From: Hydrogenophilales bacterium 16-64-40
GTDB lineage: Bacteria; Pseudomonadota; Gammaproteobacteria; Burkholderiales; Thiobacillaceae
Reading direction: 5' to 3'
NCBI GenBank assembly: GCA_002256995.1
Contig: NCGX01000018.1
Span: forward strand, 1-64,000
DNA length: 64,000 bases
The translations under genes were made by a program, and so were the position numbers. Under the pieces are notes generated by a model. That model saw only the letters and a list, made by a program, of their open reading frames with translations, was not told the origin of the DNA and did not search any database. Positions 8,864-17,894 of this stretch are shown piece by piece. Position 1 is the first letter of the stretch. Each line of letters starts with the position of its first letter.

Positions 8864-10696
8864 ATGGCCACCCGCGACACTCTCACCCCCCAGGAAACAC
8901 AATGCAACAGCGGCGCCGATTACGCCGCGCTGGCGCTGGAAGCCCTGCAGGAACCCGCAGACGCGGCCTACGCCAAGGAATTGATGGACCGCGTGGCGGA
9001 CGACTGCCAGTTCACCAAGGATCTGGCGGCGTGCGCCATCGTCTACCAGGCCCTGGGCGAACAGTCCCGCGCCGAAGAATTGCTGCAGACCGCGGAAGAC
9101 TACTGCATGTCGGGCGAGGAACAGGTCGCGCTGGCGGAAGCCAAGTTCAAGGTGCTGGGCGACAAGGCGGCGGCGCTGGGCGCCTATGAAAAGGCGCTGA
9201 AGGAAACCAACAACCTCGACCCGCTGATCGATCTGGCGAAGGACGTGATGCGCGTGATCGCCGACAGCGCGTTCGCCAAGAAGGTGCTGGAAAAGGCCGA
9301 GGCGAAAATCTCGCGCGCGGTGGAATACAGCAAGCTCGCCGCGGCCTCGGTCGAGCACCTGCTCGACAAGGATTACGCGGAAGCGATTTTCAACAAGGCG
9401 GCGGAAAAGCTCTCCAGCGTGCCCGACCTGCTGGCGCTGGCAGGCGAGGTGACCAAGACGCTGGGCGATCCGCAAAAGGCAAAAGCGCTGTATCAGCGCG
9501 CGCTCGAAGGCGCGACCGACTTCGCCGCGGCAAAAACATTGATCGAGTCCGCCAGACAGACGGGCGATGCCGCCTTCATGCAGACCGCGCTTAAAAAAGC
9601 GGGCGACCTGGCCACCGCCACCGGCGAATACATCGAGCTGGCCGAGGGACTGGCGAGCGTGGGCGACAAGCCGGGCGCCACGGCGCTGCTGGACAAGGCC
9701 GAGGACGCGGTGGCCGGGCTGGACGAGATGCACCGCCTGGTAACCGCGGTGGAAACGCACCTGGCCGACGACGCCGAGCGCCTGGCCCGGGTGAAGGTCA
9801 AGCTGGAGAAGCGCCAGGCCAATCACGCGCGCTACATGGAATTCCAGCAACTGGAAAAGGACGCCGTCAGCGTCAAGCAATTCCTTGCGCTGGCCGAACG
9901 CGTGCGGCTGGAGCTGGAAGACCCGTTCTATTCCGCCAAGCTGATCGAGGCCGCGGAGACCCTGCTCGACGGCACCGGCTACCAGTTCTCGCGCTACAAG
10001 CCGATCCTGCTGGCGGTGGACAAGAACCTGGACGACACCGACTGGCTCTCCCGCCTGCTCGACCGCGCGGCGGAAAATGCCACCGACTTCATCGCCTTCA
10101 AGGATCTGGTGGCCACTGCCGCGCACCTGCATCATCGCGAACTCGGTGTGTCGAAGGCACGCGCCTACCTCGCCATGCGCGAGGCGACGCTGGCGGCGGA
10201 TGCCCATGCCACGGTGTACGACCTTGCCAAACTCGCCGAGGCGAGCTTTGCCGCGACCCGCGATGCGGCCGAAGCTGGCCGCCTGCTGGAGGCCGCGCGC
10301 GCCCAGGCCAAGGATCACTTTGCGCTGACCCACATCGGCCGCCTGTACGCTGCCATGGGCAACAGCGCCAAGGCCGACGAACTCTTTGCCGCGGCCGCGG
10401 CCGCCTGCCCCAACGGCGACGCCTGCATCCAGTTCATCGACCGCCTGAAGGGCTTTGCGCTGCCGGCCGAGACGCTGAAGAAGTGGTATACCGAGTGCGG
10501 CACGCACCTGAGCAAGCCCGCCGACAAGCTGCGCTGGGCCGAGGGCATCGCCGATGCGCTCAACGACCGCGCCTGGGCCAGCGAAGTCTATGGGCAGCTT
10601 GCCGGGCAGTTCAGCGGCGCCGATGCGGCGCGCTTCGAACTTTCCCGCCGCTCGCGTGCCGACCTGAATTATTTCGGTTCCACCCGGCGCCACTGA
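8864..10696 (+). CDS. Conserved helical-repeat protein of unknown function
   Basis: This is a 610-residue soluble protein rich in Ala, Leu, Glu and Lys with no signal peptide or membrane segment. It consists of about 15 degenerate helix-turn-helix units of 30-36 residues resembling TPR/Sel1 repeats, for example AYAKELMDRVADDC, RAEELLQTAEDYC, AALGAYEKALKE, KAKALYQRALEGA and GRLLEAARAQAKD. Start chosen at the ATG preceded by ACGGAG; longer in-frame starts lack a ribosome site. I do not recognise a named family. Such repeats usually form scaffolds for protein-protein contacts. It is a single-gene unit closed by a strong terminator. Confidence 0.75.
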   Translation: MATRDTLTPQETQCNSGADYAALALEALQEPADAAYAKELMDRVADDCQFTKDLAACAIVYQALGEQSRAEELLQTAEDYCMSGEEQVALAEAKFKVLGDKAAALGAYEKALKETNNLDPLIDLAKDVMRVIADSAFAKKVLEKAEAKISRAVEYSKLAAASVEHLLDKDYAEAIFNKAAEKLSSVPDLLALAGEVTKTLGDPQKAKALYQRALEGATDFAAAKTLIESARQTGDAAFMQTALKKAGDLATATGEYIELAEGLASVGDKPGATALLDKAEDAVAGLDEMHRLVTAVETHLADDAERLARVKVKLEKRQANHARYMEFQQLEKDAVSVKQFLALAERVRLELEDPFYSAKLIEAAETLLDGTGYQFSRYKPILLAVDKNLDDTDWLSRLLDRAAENATDFIAFKDLVATAAHLHHRELGVSKARAYLAMREATLAADAHATVYDLAKLAEASFAATRDAAEAGRLLEAARAQAKDHFALTHIGRLYAAMGNSAKADELFAAAAAACPNGDACIQFIDRLKGFALPAETLKKWYTECGTHLSKPADKLRWAEGIADALNDRAWASEVYGQLAGQFSGADAARFELSRRSRADLNYFGSTRRH

Positions 10697-10724
10697 CCCG
10701 CGATTCGCGCGATGCAATACCCTT

Positions 10725-10755
10725 AAAAACAGCCCGGTTGATCGGGCTGTTTTTA
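10725..10755 (+). terminator. Rho-independent terminator
   Basis: AAAAACAGCCCG, a short GTTGAT loop, then CGGGCTGTTTTT: a perfect GC-rich stem with a U-run, directly after the 8864-10696 gene. Confidence 0.9.
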
Positions 10756-10795
10756 CTTGTAGACTGATAAATCAAGCTGTTATCAGGAGCACTCC

Positions 10796-11851
10796 ATGGT
10801 CGAAAATTTCTCCGCCCTCATCGACACGGTGCAGAAGAACTGCACCATTGCCGACGCCCGCCACGCGCGCGACATGACGATGTGCACCTTTCTGCTGGAA
10901 ATGCGCGAGTACTACCGCTGGGAAATGGAAATCCCCTACGGCGCACGTCTGCCCAAGGACGAGCTCGGCGACTGGCTGAATGCGCGCGAGAGCCTGTGGG
11001 ATACGGTGGAGGAAGAGGATTTCTTGCCGCTGCCGCTGAGCGAAATCGGCATCGACCCGTTCGAGGCCGACGACATCAACCGTGCGCTGGTCCCGCTGGG
11101 GCTGGTCTACAGCAGCGGGCTGGGTCATTTTCGCAAGCCCCATTTCGTGTTGGCCGAACTCAAGCGCGCCGAGGTGCGCGAGGGCGTGCAGGTGCTGGTA
11201 GCCGGCTGCGAATATGCGCGCGACCTGATCGCCCCGCCGGCGGCGATGCGCGATGGCGCCATCTTCCTGCGGATGGATGCGGTGCGCCGCCTGCTGTGGA
11301 ACAAGTACGAGGAATGGCAGTGGAAGGAAAAGGACACCGCGTTGGGACGCGCGTTTGCCCACTACGACTTCGAACGCGATGTGGAACGCGGGCTCGACCG
11401 CATGGCCGAAGCCGAAAGCGAGGCGATGATCCTTCACGAAATTGGCGAGGCGCGCGCCGAATCGCTGCTGGGCGCGGACTGGAATGAAATGCTCGGCCAG
11501 CTCACCTCCCGCCACGCCGAATTGCTGGTGCGTGCGGTGCGCGACCATCTGGCCGACTGCCTGATGACGCTGCCGACCCTGCTTGAACGCGAAGCCATCG
11601 GCTCGCTGCATTTTTATCTGGCCAACCTGTCCGGACTGCGGCGCGCGCTGTTCCCGGCATTACCGCAGGCGTACGAAAGCTGGCTCGCCAGCCGCGACAC
11701 CGGCCAACTCGCCGACCTGGTGTCCAGGGCCCAAACGCACTGGCTGGATGCGGCACGGCAACTGACTGCGACCTATCACCGCGATCCGTCGCAGGGCGAT
11801 GCACAGCTCAATGCGCTGGCCGGCGGCGACCTCGCCAGCCTGAAACGCTAG
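10796..11851 (+). CDS. Conserved hypothetical cytoplasmic protein
   Basis: This is a 351-residue soluble protein with no signal peptide or membrane span. Residues 1-75 are rich in aromatic and acidic residues (CTFLLEMREYYRWEMEIPYG, DFLPLPLSEIGIDPF); the rest is helical and acidic (HEIGEARAESLLGADWNEML, FYLANLSGLRRALFPALPQAYESWL). I do not assign a function. It appears to be a full-length, well-conserved-looking protein rather than a spurious frame: a good AGGAG site, normal codon usage, and its own terminator. It follows another orphan protein gene that is also separately terminated. Confidence 0.75.
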   Translation: MVENFSALIDTVQKNCTIADARHARDMTMCTFLLEMREYYRWEMEIPYGARLPKDELGDWLNARESLWDTVEEEDFLPLPLSEIGIDPFEADDINRALVPLGLVYSSGLGHFRKPHFVLAELKRAEVREGVQVLVAGCEYARDLIAPPAAMRDGAIFLRMDAVRRLLWNKYEEWQWKEKDTALGRAFAHYDFERDVERGLDRMAEAESEAMILHEIGEARAESLLGADWNEMLGQLTSRHAELLVRAVRDHLADCLMTLPTLLEREAIGSLHFYLANLSGLRRALFPALPQAYESWLASRDTGQLADLVSRAQTHWLDAARQLTATYHRDPSQGDAQLNALAGGDLASLKR

Positions 11852-11854
11852 GCG

Positions 11855-11887
11855 AAAAAAACGGGCGCCTGGCGCCCGTTTTTCTTT
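11855..11887. terminator. Bidirectional terminator between convergent genes
   Basis: AAAAAAACGGGCGCC-TG-GCGCCCGTTTTTCTTT gives a perfect stem with A-run and U-run on both sides. It serves both the 10796-11851 gene and the convergent pil-chp cluster. Confidence 0.88.
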
Positions 11888-11905
11888 GCTGCCAGTGGCG
11901 CCGGC

Positions 11906-14900
11906 CTATGCCGGAACCGCCGCTTTCTGTTCCAGCTGCGCGGCGATGCTGTCGAGCAGCTGCTGTTCCTGATACGGCTTGCCCAGGTACACGTTGACGC
12001 CGATTTCCAGCGCGTGGTTGCGGTGCTTGTCCGCCGTCCGCGAGGTGATCATGATGATCGGCACCAACTTCAGCCGTTCGTCGTTGCGCATCACACGGGC
12101 CAGCTCGAACCCGTCCATGCGCGGCATTTCGACGTCGAGCAGCACCACGTCGGGGATCAGGTCGTGCATCCTTTCCAGCGCATCGACGCCGTCCTTCGCG
12201 CTGTCCACGCGGAACCCTTCGCGCGTCAGCAGGCGCGTGGTGATCTTGCGCACCGTGAGCGAATCGTCGACCACCAGCACCAAGGGCGGCTGCAGGGCGG
12301 CGCTCACTTCGGCCGCTTCGGCAGGCGCCGTGCGCTCCGCCGCGGTACGCGGCAGGCTGGCCCAGCGCAGTGCCAGCGGCACTGGGTTGAGGATCAGGAT
12401 CACGCGTCCGTCGCCGCGCACGGTGGCGCCTGCCACCCCCGTAATCCGGGCCACCTGCGGGCCGATGTTCTTGACCACGATTTCGCGCGTGCCCTCGATC
12501 ACATCGACCAGCACGGCAGCCTGGCTGGCGCCGCTGGCGAGCAGCACCACCGGGTTGTAGCGCTGCACTTCGTGCACCGCATCAGTGTCGCCCAACAGGT
12601 GCGGCAGGTAGGAGAAGGGGTAGTGCGCGCCGCGCCACACCACTTCGCCTGCGGCCATCGCCTGTTCAAGTTCGATCGGCTTGAGTTCCAGCACCTGCCG
12701 AATCAGCGGCGTCGGCAGGGCGTAATCGTGCTTGGCAGCCTGGAACATCACTGCCTGGGTCATTGCCAGCGTGAGCGGCAGATAGATGTTGAAGCAGGTG
12801 CCGGCGCCCGGGGTGGAGGTGATGTCGATACGGCCGCCCAAAGCGGAAATTTCGCTTTTCACCACATCCATGCCGACGCCGCGCCCGGCGACTTGGCTGA
12901 CGGTTTCGGCCGTGGAGAAGCCGGCGGCAAAGATCATCTGCGCCAGCAGGGATTCGGTCGGCTCGACCCCCGGCAGCAGCAGGCCGCTGGCTTCGGCTTT
13001 TTCGCGAATACGCGCGTAGTTGAGGCCGGCGCCGTCGTCCTTCACGGTCAGCATCATTTCGTTGCCGGACTGGCGCGCGGCGAGCACGATTTCGCCGAAT
13101 TCGGCCTTGCCTGCGGCGCGGCGTTCCTCCGGCGATTCAATGCCGTGCGCCAGCGCGTTGCGCAGCAGGTGCTCGAGCGGCGCAGTGACTTTTTCCAGCA
13201 CCGAGCGGTCGATTTCCAGTTCGCCGCCCTGAATGTCGAGCTGGGCGCGCTTGTCCACGTCGCGCGCGGTCTGGCGCACGGTGCGATACAGCCGCTCGGC
13301 CACTGAATACAGCGGCACCATGCGCACCCGCAGCAGATCCTGCTGCAGTTCGCGGTTGAGGCGCATCTGCTGGATCAGCGCGGCGTCTGCCTCGCCCAGG
13401 CGCGCCAGCAAGATGTGCTGCACGGTGGAAATGTCGTTCACGCTTTCGGCGAGGAAGCGGGTGACTTCCTGGAAGCGGGTGAAACGGTCGAACTCCAGCG
13501 GATCGAATTCGTCGGTCCCCTCATGGGTCTGGAAGGTCGCCTGCATTTGCGACTCGGCCTGGATCTCGACTTCGCGGATATGGCCGCGCAAGCGTGCCAG
13601 GGCCTCCGACAACTCATTGACGTGACGCTTGAAGGCAAATACTTCGCTTTCAATCCGCGAACGCGCAATTGCCACTTCGCCTGCCTGGTTGACCATGCGG
13701 TCGACCCAGTCGGCACGCACGCGCAGGGTCAGGGCATTGCTGTCGCGCGTAGCCGCCTTCGCGATTTCGAGCGGATCCGCCGTCGTGGCGGCCACCGCAG
13801 CGGCCACTTCGGCCTGGCCAAGCACCGGTTCGATCGGCGCCTCCAGCGGCGCGGATGTGTCTTCGATGACAGGGGCAAGATCGCCCAGTTTCAGGCGATC
13901 CACCGCGTCGGCCAGACGGTCGACCTGCGCTTCCAGCGTCTCGAACACGTCCGCACTTGCGCTCAGATGGCCATCGATCACGGCGATCACGCGGGATTCC
14001 ATCACGTGCGTCAGCTCACCGAGGCGCATCGCGCCAACCATGCGCGCGCTGCCCTTGATGGTATGCAGATTGCGCCGCAGCACGTCGCGCGCGGCGGCTT
14101 CGCCTGGCGCGGCTTTCCAGGCACGCAGCTGGGCACTGGTATCCGGCAGCAGGGTGTCGGCCTCTTCGAGGAAAATCGGCAGCAGCTGCTGGTCGATTTC
14201 ATCGGCCACTTCACGCCGCTCGAATACCGGTGCCGGCGCAGCCGGTTTGAAGTCGGGCACCAGCGCGTCGACGTCCAGCAGGCCGGAGGCGTGGCGGGTT
14301 TCGGTCGCGTCGCTGACCCGGGCGGCGGCGACGGGCGCGGCCTCAACCACGGTTTCGGCGTTGGCTTCGTCAGCCTGCGCGAGGATTTCATCCTCGGATT
14401 CGGCCGCCAGGGCGAAGACGGACTCGGCAGCCGGCATGACCTGCTCGTCTTCCAGCTCGCCCAAGGCGGCGATCAGATCGCTGGCCGCGTCGGGCAGATG
14501 CCCGGCCGCGATGGTCTCGATCATCTCGTGCAGTCGCGCCACCGTATCCTGGACCAGCGGCAAGTGGGCAGACGGCAGCGCCACCCGCACAAAGCGGTTC
14601 CAGTACTGCTCAAGCGCTTGCGACAGCTCGCACAGGGCAGCGATGCCTGCGGTGCCCGCGATCCCGCCCAGGGTGTGCACGGCGCGCCGTGCGTGTTCGC
14701 TGACGGTGCTGTCGGCGACATCAGCGTGACGCTGGGCTTCTTCCTGCAGCACGGCCAAGCGCTGATGCGCTTCGACCATGAAAATATCGTACAAGCCGGT
14801 GGACAGGCAGACCGTGCCGATGCAGATCTCGTCAGGCGCGAACGACTCCACAGGAGCTTCAGCCTCGGCGTTCAGCAGGCCAGCCGGCGCTGCAGGCGCT

Positions 14901-17824
14901 TCGCCGGCGGGTTCCACGTGCGCTGCTGCGTATTCGATGATGGCACCCACCTCGGCTGCGCACACCTCCGGAAGCTCCAGCGCTTCAGCTTGCGTATCGG
15001 TGGCCTCAGCGCTCTCGGCTGTCGCGGTGGCGATGTCCGCTTCGTCATCCGCCAGCGCATTCTGTGGCGTCTCGGCAACGCGCTGTGGCTGCCACTCGGA
15101 TTCCGCTTCGGCTGCCATCTCGACGTCCGGCTCGCTTGCGGCCACGGCCTCGGCTGCCACTTCGGCGTCTGCGGCCGGCGCGACATCGAGCGGTTGTCCC
15201 TGTGTCACACGATCAACCGCTGCCAGCAAATCGGAAACCGGCAACACCACCGGCTGGTTCGCCAGCAGCGCATCCACCCAATCCTGGAACACAGCACGGG
15301 CGCGTTCGACCAGGCGCAGCAGCTCGCTGCTGGCTGGCTTTTTCTCGGTCAGCCAGACGTTCATCAGCTGTTCGAAGCGCCACGCGGTTTCGCCCAGTTC
15401 TTCCAGGCCGACCATGCGGCCACTGCCCTTCAGCGTGTGAAAACCGCGGCGGATAATCGTCAGCGAAGCCTGATCGTCGGGATTGCTCTGGCAAGCATTG
15501 CAGGCCTCGCCCATGGCCACCAGCACTTCGTTGGCTTCTTCCAGGAAGATTTCCAGCAGCTCCTGCTCGACCCCTTCCGGGATCGCGGCCAGGAAGACCC
15601 CTTCGGCAGGCGCAGTCGTTTCCGCTGCGACCTGCTCGACTGGCTCGCTAGAGAGCACTGCTTCAACTGCGGCGACCGGCTGCGCGAATTCGACGATCGC
15701 GCCGGCTGCAGGCGCGTTGACCTCCGCAGGCATGACATCACCCGGTTCCGTCGCTGCCGCCGCCTCCACCAGGTCAACGCGCGAGCGGGCCGCTTCGTCG
15801 GCAACCGGCGCGTCCTCTTCCTGCGTCAGCCGGATTTCCGGGGTGGCCCGTTCGGGCAACGCCAGGCCGGTCATGGCCGCAATGTCGGCATCGAGCGCCA
15901 GCGGCGCCGCGGGCGCCTCCCGGCTGGCGTCGAGTGCGGCGCGGGTCTGCTGTTTCAGGAGGGCGTCGTCGATCAGTTCGGCGTCGCGGCCGAGCTCGGC
16001 GAGTGCATCAAGGTATTTTTTTTTTGTGGCGTCGTCGGGTTGATCGCGCCATTCCAGATAGCCTGCCTGCACCCCGGCCTTGCGGGCGGGCAGACCGGCT
16101 TCAACCGTGTCGTCAAACGCGTGTTCATCGATGCTGTCGGCGTCGATCACGCCAAACTCGATCAGTGCAGGGCGCAGCATGCTGGCGGCATCGGCACGCC
16201 CGGCGCAATAGGATTCGATGAACAGCCCGAGGCTGGAGAAAGCATTGGCCAGGCGTTGCTGGGTCGCTTCGTCCGGGTAGCCCTCACTGATGAACGATTG
16301 CGCCGTAGTGGTGGCGGCAGCCAGCAGGCTGGCGGCATCTGGCAGTTCCAGCATGGTCAGGGCGCCTTGCGCCTGCTGCGCCAGCACGGGCAGGTTGGCC
16401 AGCGCTTCACGTTCGTTGGCATCACGGAAGAAGGCATCCAGCGCCTCCTCCATCTGCTTCAGGTTCTGGCCAACCTCCAGTGCCATCTGCACCAGCATGT
16501 CACGCTCAGCCTCTCGCTGGCTGGCGGATTCCATGTCGCTGACCGGCATCTCGCGGCCTTCGATCAAGGCGCGCAGGCGTGCCTGCTGCGCTTTTGCACG
16601 GGCAGCGAAATCGGCGTGCAGCACGTCTTCCTGGTCCACGCCGCTCTGCATGAACAGCAGCGTGGCCGCGACTTCCAGGTTCACCTGTTCGCGCGCGTCG
16701 CCTTCGCGCCCGACAGCGGCCAGGGCCGCCGCCCCCAGCTCATCCAGCAGGGGCATCAGGCCACTGCTTTCGAGCATCTGCGCCTGCGGCTGCATGCGTA
16801 TCAACTGGGTCTGAAACTGTTCCTGCTGATCGGCATTGCCTTCCACCCAGGCATGCCAGTGATCGCGCGCGGCCTTCAGGCCGGATTGCAAGGCATCCAG
16901 CACCGGGCGCATGCGCGCCAGTGCTTCGGGGTCGAGCATGCCACGGCCCGGCAGATAACGATCGAGACCGAACCTCGAGCGGACTTCCGCGGCGCGGCCT
17001 TCCATGGCCTCGCTTTTCGCGACGAAGAATAGCGCATCGCGCAGCAGGCGTTCGGCGACCTGCGGCGAGCCTTCTATCAAGCGGCGCATTTGCAGGTCGA
17101 CGCGAGCAAGCAGCTGCTTGACGTGAAAATCAGCCTCGACGCCACGTGCGATCAGGCTGTCGACAAAACCGACACACGCCCACCAGAAGGTTTGCGAGGC
17201 TTGCGACGGTGCGATACGTTCGATTGCGGTCAGCGCATCACGCATGCGCTCCAGTCCCTGGTCCGCCTCGACATTGCGCAGAAAGGCCAGCAGGCCGCGC
17301 TGGAACAGGCTCCGCATTTTCTTGACTTCGGCGGCCAGCGCTTCCTGCGTCAGGCCATCGTTGTGGGTCTTGCCACGCGTCCGCAAACGCAGATCGGGGA
17401 AAAACAATTCACCTTCGAATATCCGTTCAGCGCCCTGCAATTCACGCAGACGCTTGTACAGGGGGAACAACGCCAGCTCGCCGCTGCCGCGTCCATCGGC
17501 CAGATCCTTGACCCAACGCTGCAGGCCTTCCATGGCATTGCGCAAGGCGCGCAAGACTTCATCGCTTGCCGTCAGCCGGTTTTCATTGATGTCGTCCAGG
17601 CTGGACTCAAGCGCGCCAGCCAGCGTGGCGGCGCCTTCCAGACCAACCATGCGCAATGCGCCGGTCACCTGGTGCGCATCGTCGCGCGCCAGACGCAGGG
17701 CATTGGTGAGGTCGACATCGACACTGTAGGCCTGAATGCGCCCCAAGGCGGCTTGCAGGGCGGCATCGATGTCGCCGCGCACCCAGTTCAACGGGCCGGT
17801 ATCGTAATCGAGTAAGGCGCTCAT
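11906..17824 (-). CDS. chpA: ChpA/PilL chemosensory hybrid histidine kinase
   Basis: This 1972-residue protein is the CheA-type kinase of the Pil-Chp twitching pathway. Several histidine phosphotransfer domains precede the kinase: a degenerate one near residue 50 (DAHQVTGALRMVG), HTLKGSGRMVG near 795, HTLGGIAGTAG near 1048 and HTIKGSARMVG near 1252. They are separated by Ala/Glu-rich linkers. Next come a dimerisation domain, a CheA ATPase (HLLRNALAHGIES, GVGMDVVKSEISALGG), a CheW-like domain, and a receiver whose phosphoacceptor lies in VVLLDVEMPRMDG near residue 1892. It is the last gene of pilG-pilH-pilI-pilJ-chpA. A run of ten A in the coding strand (16016-16025, three Lys codons) is unusual in this GC-rich gene and could promote slippage. 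Confidence 0.92.
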   Translation of the reverse strand: MSALLDYDTGPLNWVRGDIDAALQAALGRIQAYSVDVDLTNALRLARDDAHQVTGALRMVGLEGAATLAGALESSLDDINENRLTASDEVLRALRNAMEGLQRWVKDLADGRGSGELALFPLYKRLRELQGAERIFEGELFFPDLRLRTRGKTHNDGLTQEALAAEVKKMRSLFQRGLLAFLRNVEADQGLERMRDALTAIERIAPSQASQTFWWACVGFVDSLIARGVEADFHVKQLLARVDLQMRRLIEGSPQVAERLLRDALFFVAKSEAMEGRAAEVRSRFGLDRYLPGRGMLDPEALARMRPVLDALQSGLKAARDHWHAWVEGNADQQEQFQTQLIRMQPQAQMLESSGLMPLLDELGAAALAAVGREGDAREQVNLEVAATLLFMQSGVDQEDVLHADFAARAKAQQARLRALIEGREMPVSDMESASQREAERDMLVQMALEVGQNLKQMEEALDAFFRDANEREALANLPVLAQQAQGALTMLELPDAASLLAAATTTAQSFISEGYPDEATQQRLANAFSSLGLFIESYCAGRADAASMLRPALIEFGVIDADSIDEHAFDDTVEAGLPARKAGVQAGYLEWRDQPDDATKKKYLDALAELGRDAELIDDALLKQQTRAALDASREAPAAPLALDADIAAMTGLALPERATPEIRLTQEEDAPVADEAARSRVDLVEAAAATEPGDVMPAEVNAPAAGAIVEFAQPVAAVEAVLSSEPVEQVAAETTAPAEGVFLAAIPEGVEQELLEIFLEEANEVLVAMGEACNACQSNPDDQASLTIIRRGFHTLKGSGRMVGLEELGETAWRFEQLMNVWLTEKKPASSELLRLVERARAVFQDWVDALLANQPVVLPVSDLLAAVDRVTQGQPLDVAPAADAEVAAEAVAASEPDVEMAAEAESEWQPQRVAETPQNALADDEADIATATAESAEATDTQAEALELPEVCAAEVGAIIEYAAAHVEPAGEAPAAPAGLLNAEAEAPVESFAPDEICIGTVCLSTGLYDIFMVEAHQRLAVLQEEAQRHADVADSTVSEHARRAVHTLGGIAGTAGIAALCELSQALEQYWNRFVRVALPSAHLPLVQDTVARLHEMIETIAAGHLPDAASDLIAALGELEDEQVMPAAESVFALAAESEDEILAQADEANAETVVEAAPVAAARVSDATETRHASGLLDVDALVPDFKPAAPAPVFERREVADEIDQQLLPIFLEEADTLLPDTSAQLRAWKAAPGEAAARDVLRRNLHTIKGSARMVGAMRLGELTHVMESRVIAVIDGHLSASADVFETLEAQVDRLADAVDRLKLGDLAPVIEDTSAPLEAPIEPVLGQAEVAAAVAATTADPLEIAKAATRDSNALTLRVRADWVDRMVNQAGEVAIARSRIESEVFAFKRHVNELSEALARLRGHIREVEIQAESQMQATFQTHEGTDEFDPLEFDRFTRFQEVTRFLAESVNDISTVQHILLARLGEADAALIQQMRLNRELQQDLLRVRMVPLYSVAERLYRTVRQTARDVDKRAQLDIQGGELEIDRSVLEKVTAPLEHLLRNALAHGIESPEERRAAGKAEFGEIVLAARQSGNEMMLTVKDDGAGLNYARIREKAEASGLLLPGVEPTESLLAQMIFAAGFSTAETVSQVAGRGVGMDVVKSEISALGGRIDITSTPGAGTCFNIYLPLTLAMTQAVMFQAAKHDYALPTPLIRQVLELKPIELEQAMAAGEVVWRGAHYPFSYLPHLLGDTDAVHEVQRYNPVVLLASGASQAAVLVDVIEGTREIVVKNIGPQVARITGVAGATVRGDGRVILILNPVPLALRWASLPRTAAERTAPAEAAEVSAALQPPLVLVVDDSLTVRKITTRLLTREGFRVDSAKDGVDALERMHDLIPDVVLLDVEMPRMDGFELARVMRNDERLKLVPIIMITSRTADKHRNHALEIGVNVYLGKPYQEQQLLDSIAAQLEQKAAVPA

Positions 17825-17894
17825 GGTGTGTTGTTCCCGAGGTTGATTGCAGTAGCCGTGAGCGGCTGCTTGCTTCGCGCTGTGGCCAGTTTGA

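Noticed and set aside
13415-17032. A 1205-codon open frame opposite chpA
   Set aside because: Long antisense frames are common opposite GC-rich genes; composition is His/Arg/Gln/Gly-rich without motifs, and chpA is unambiguous.
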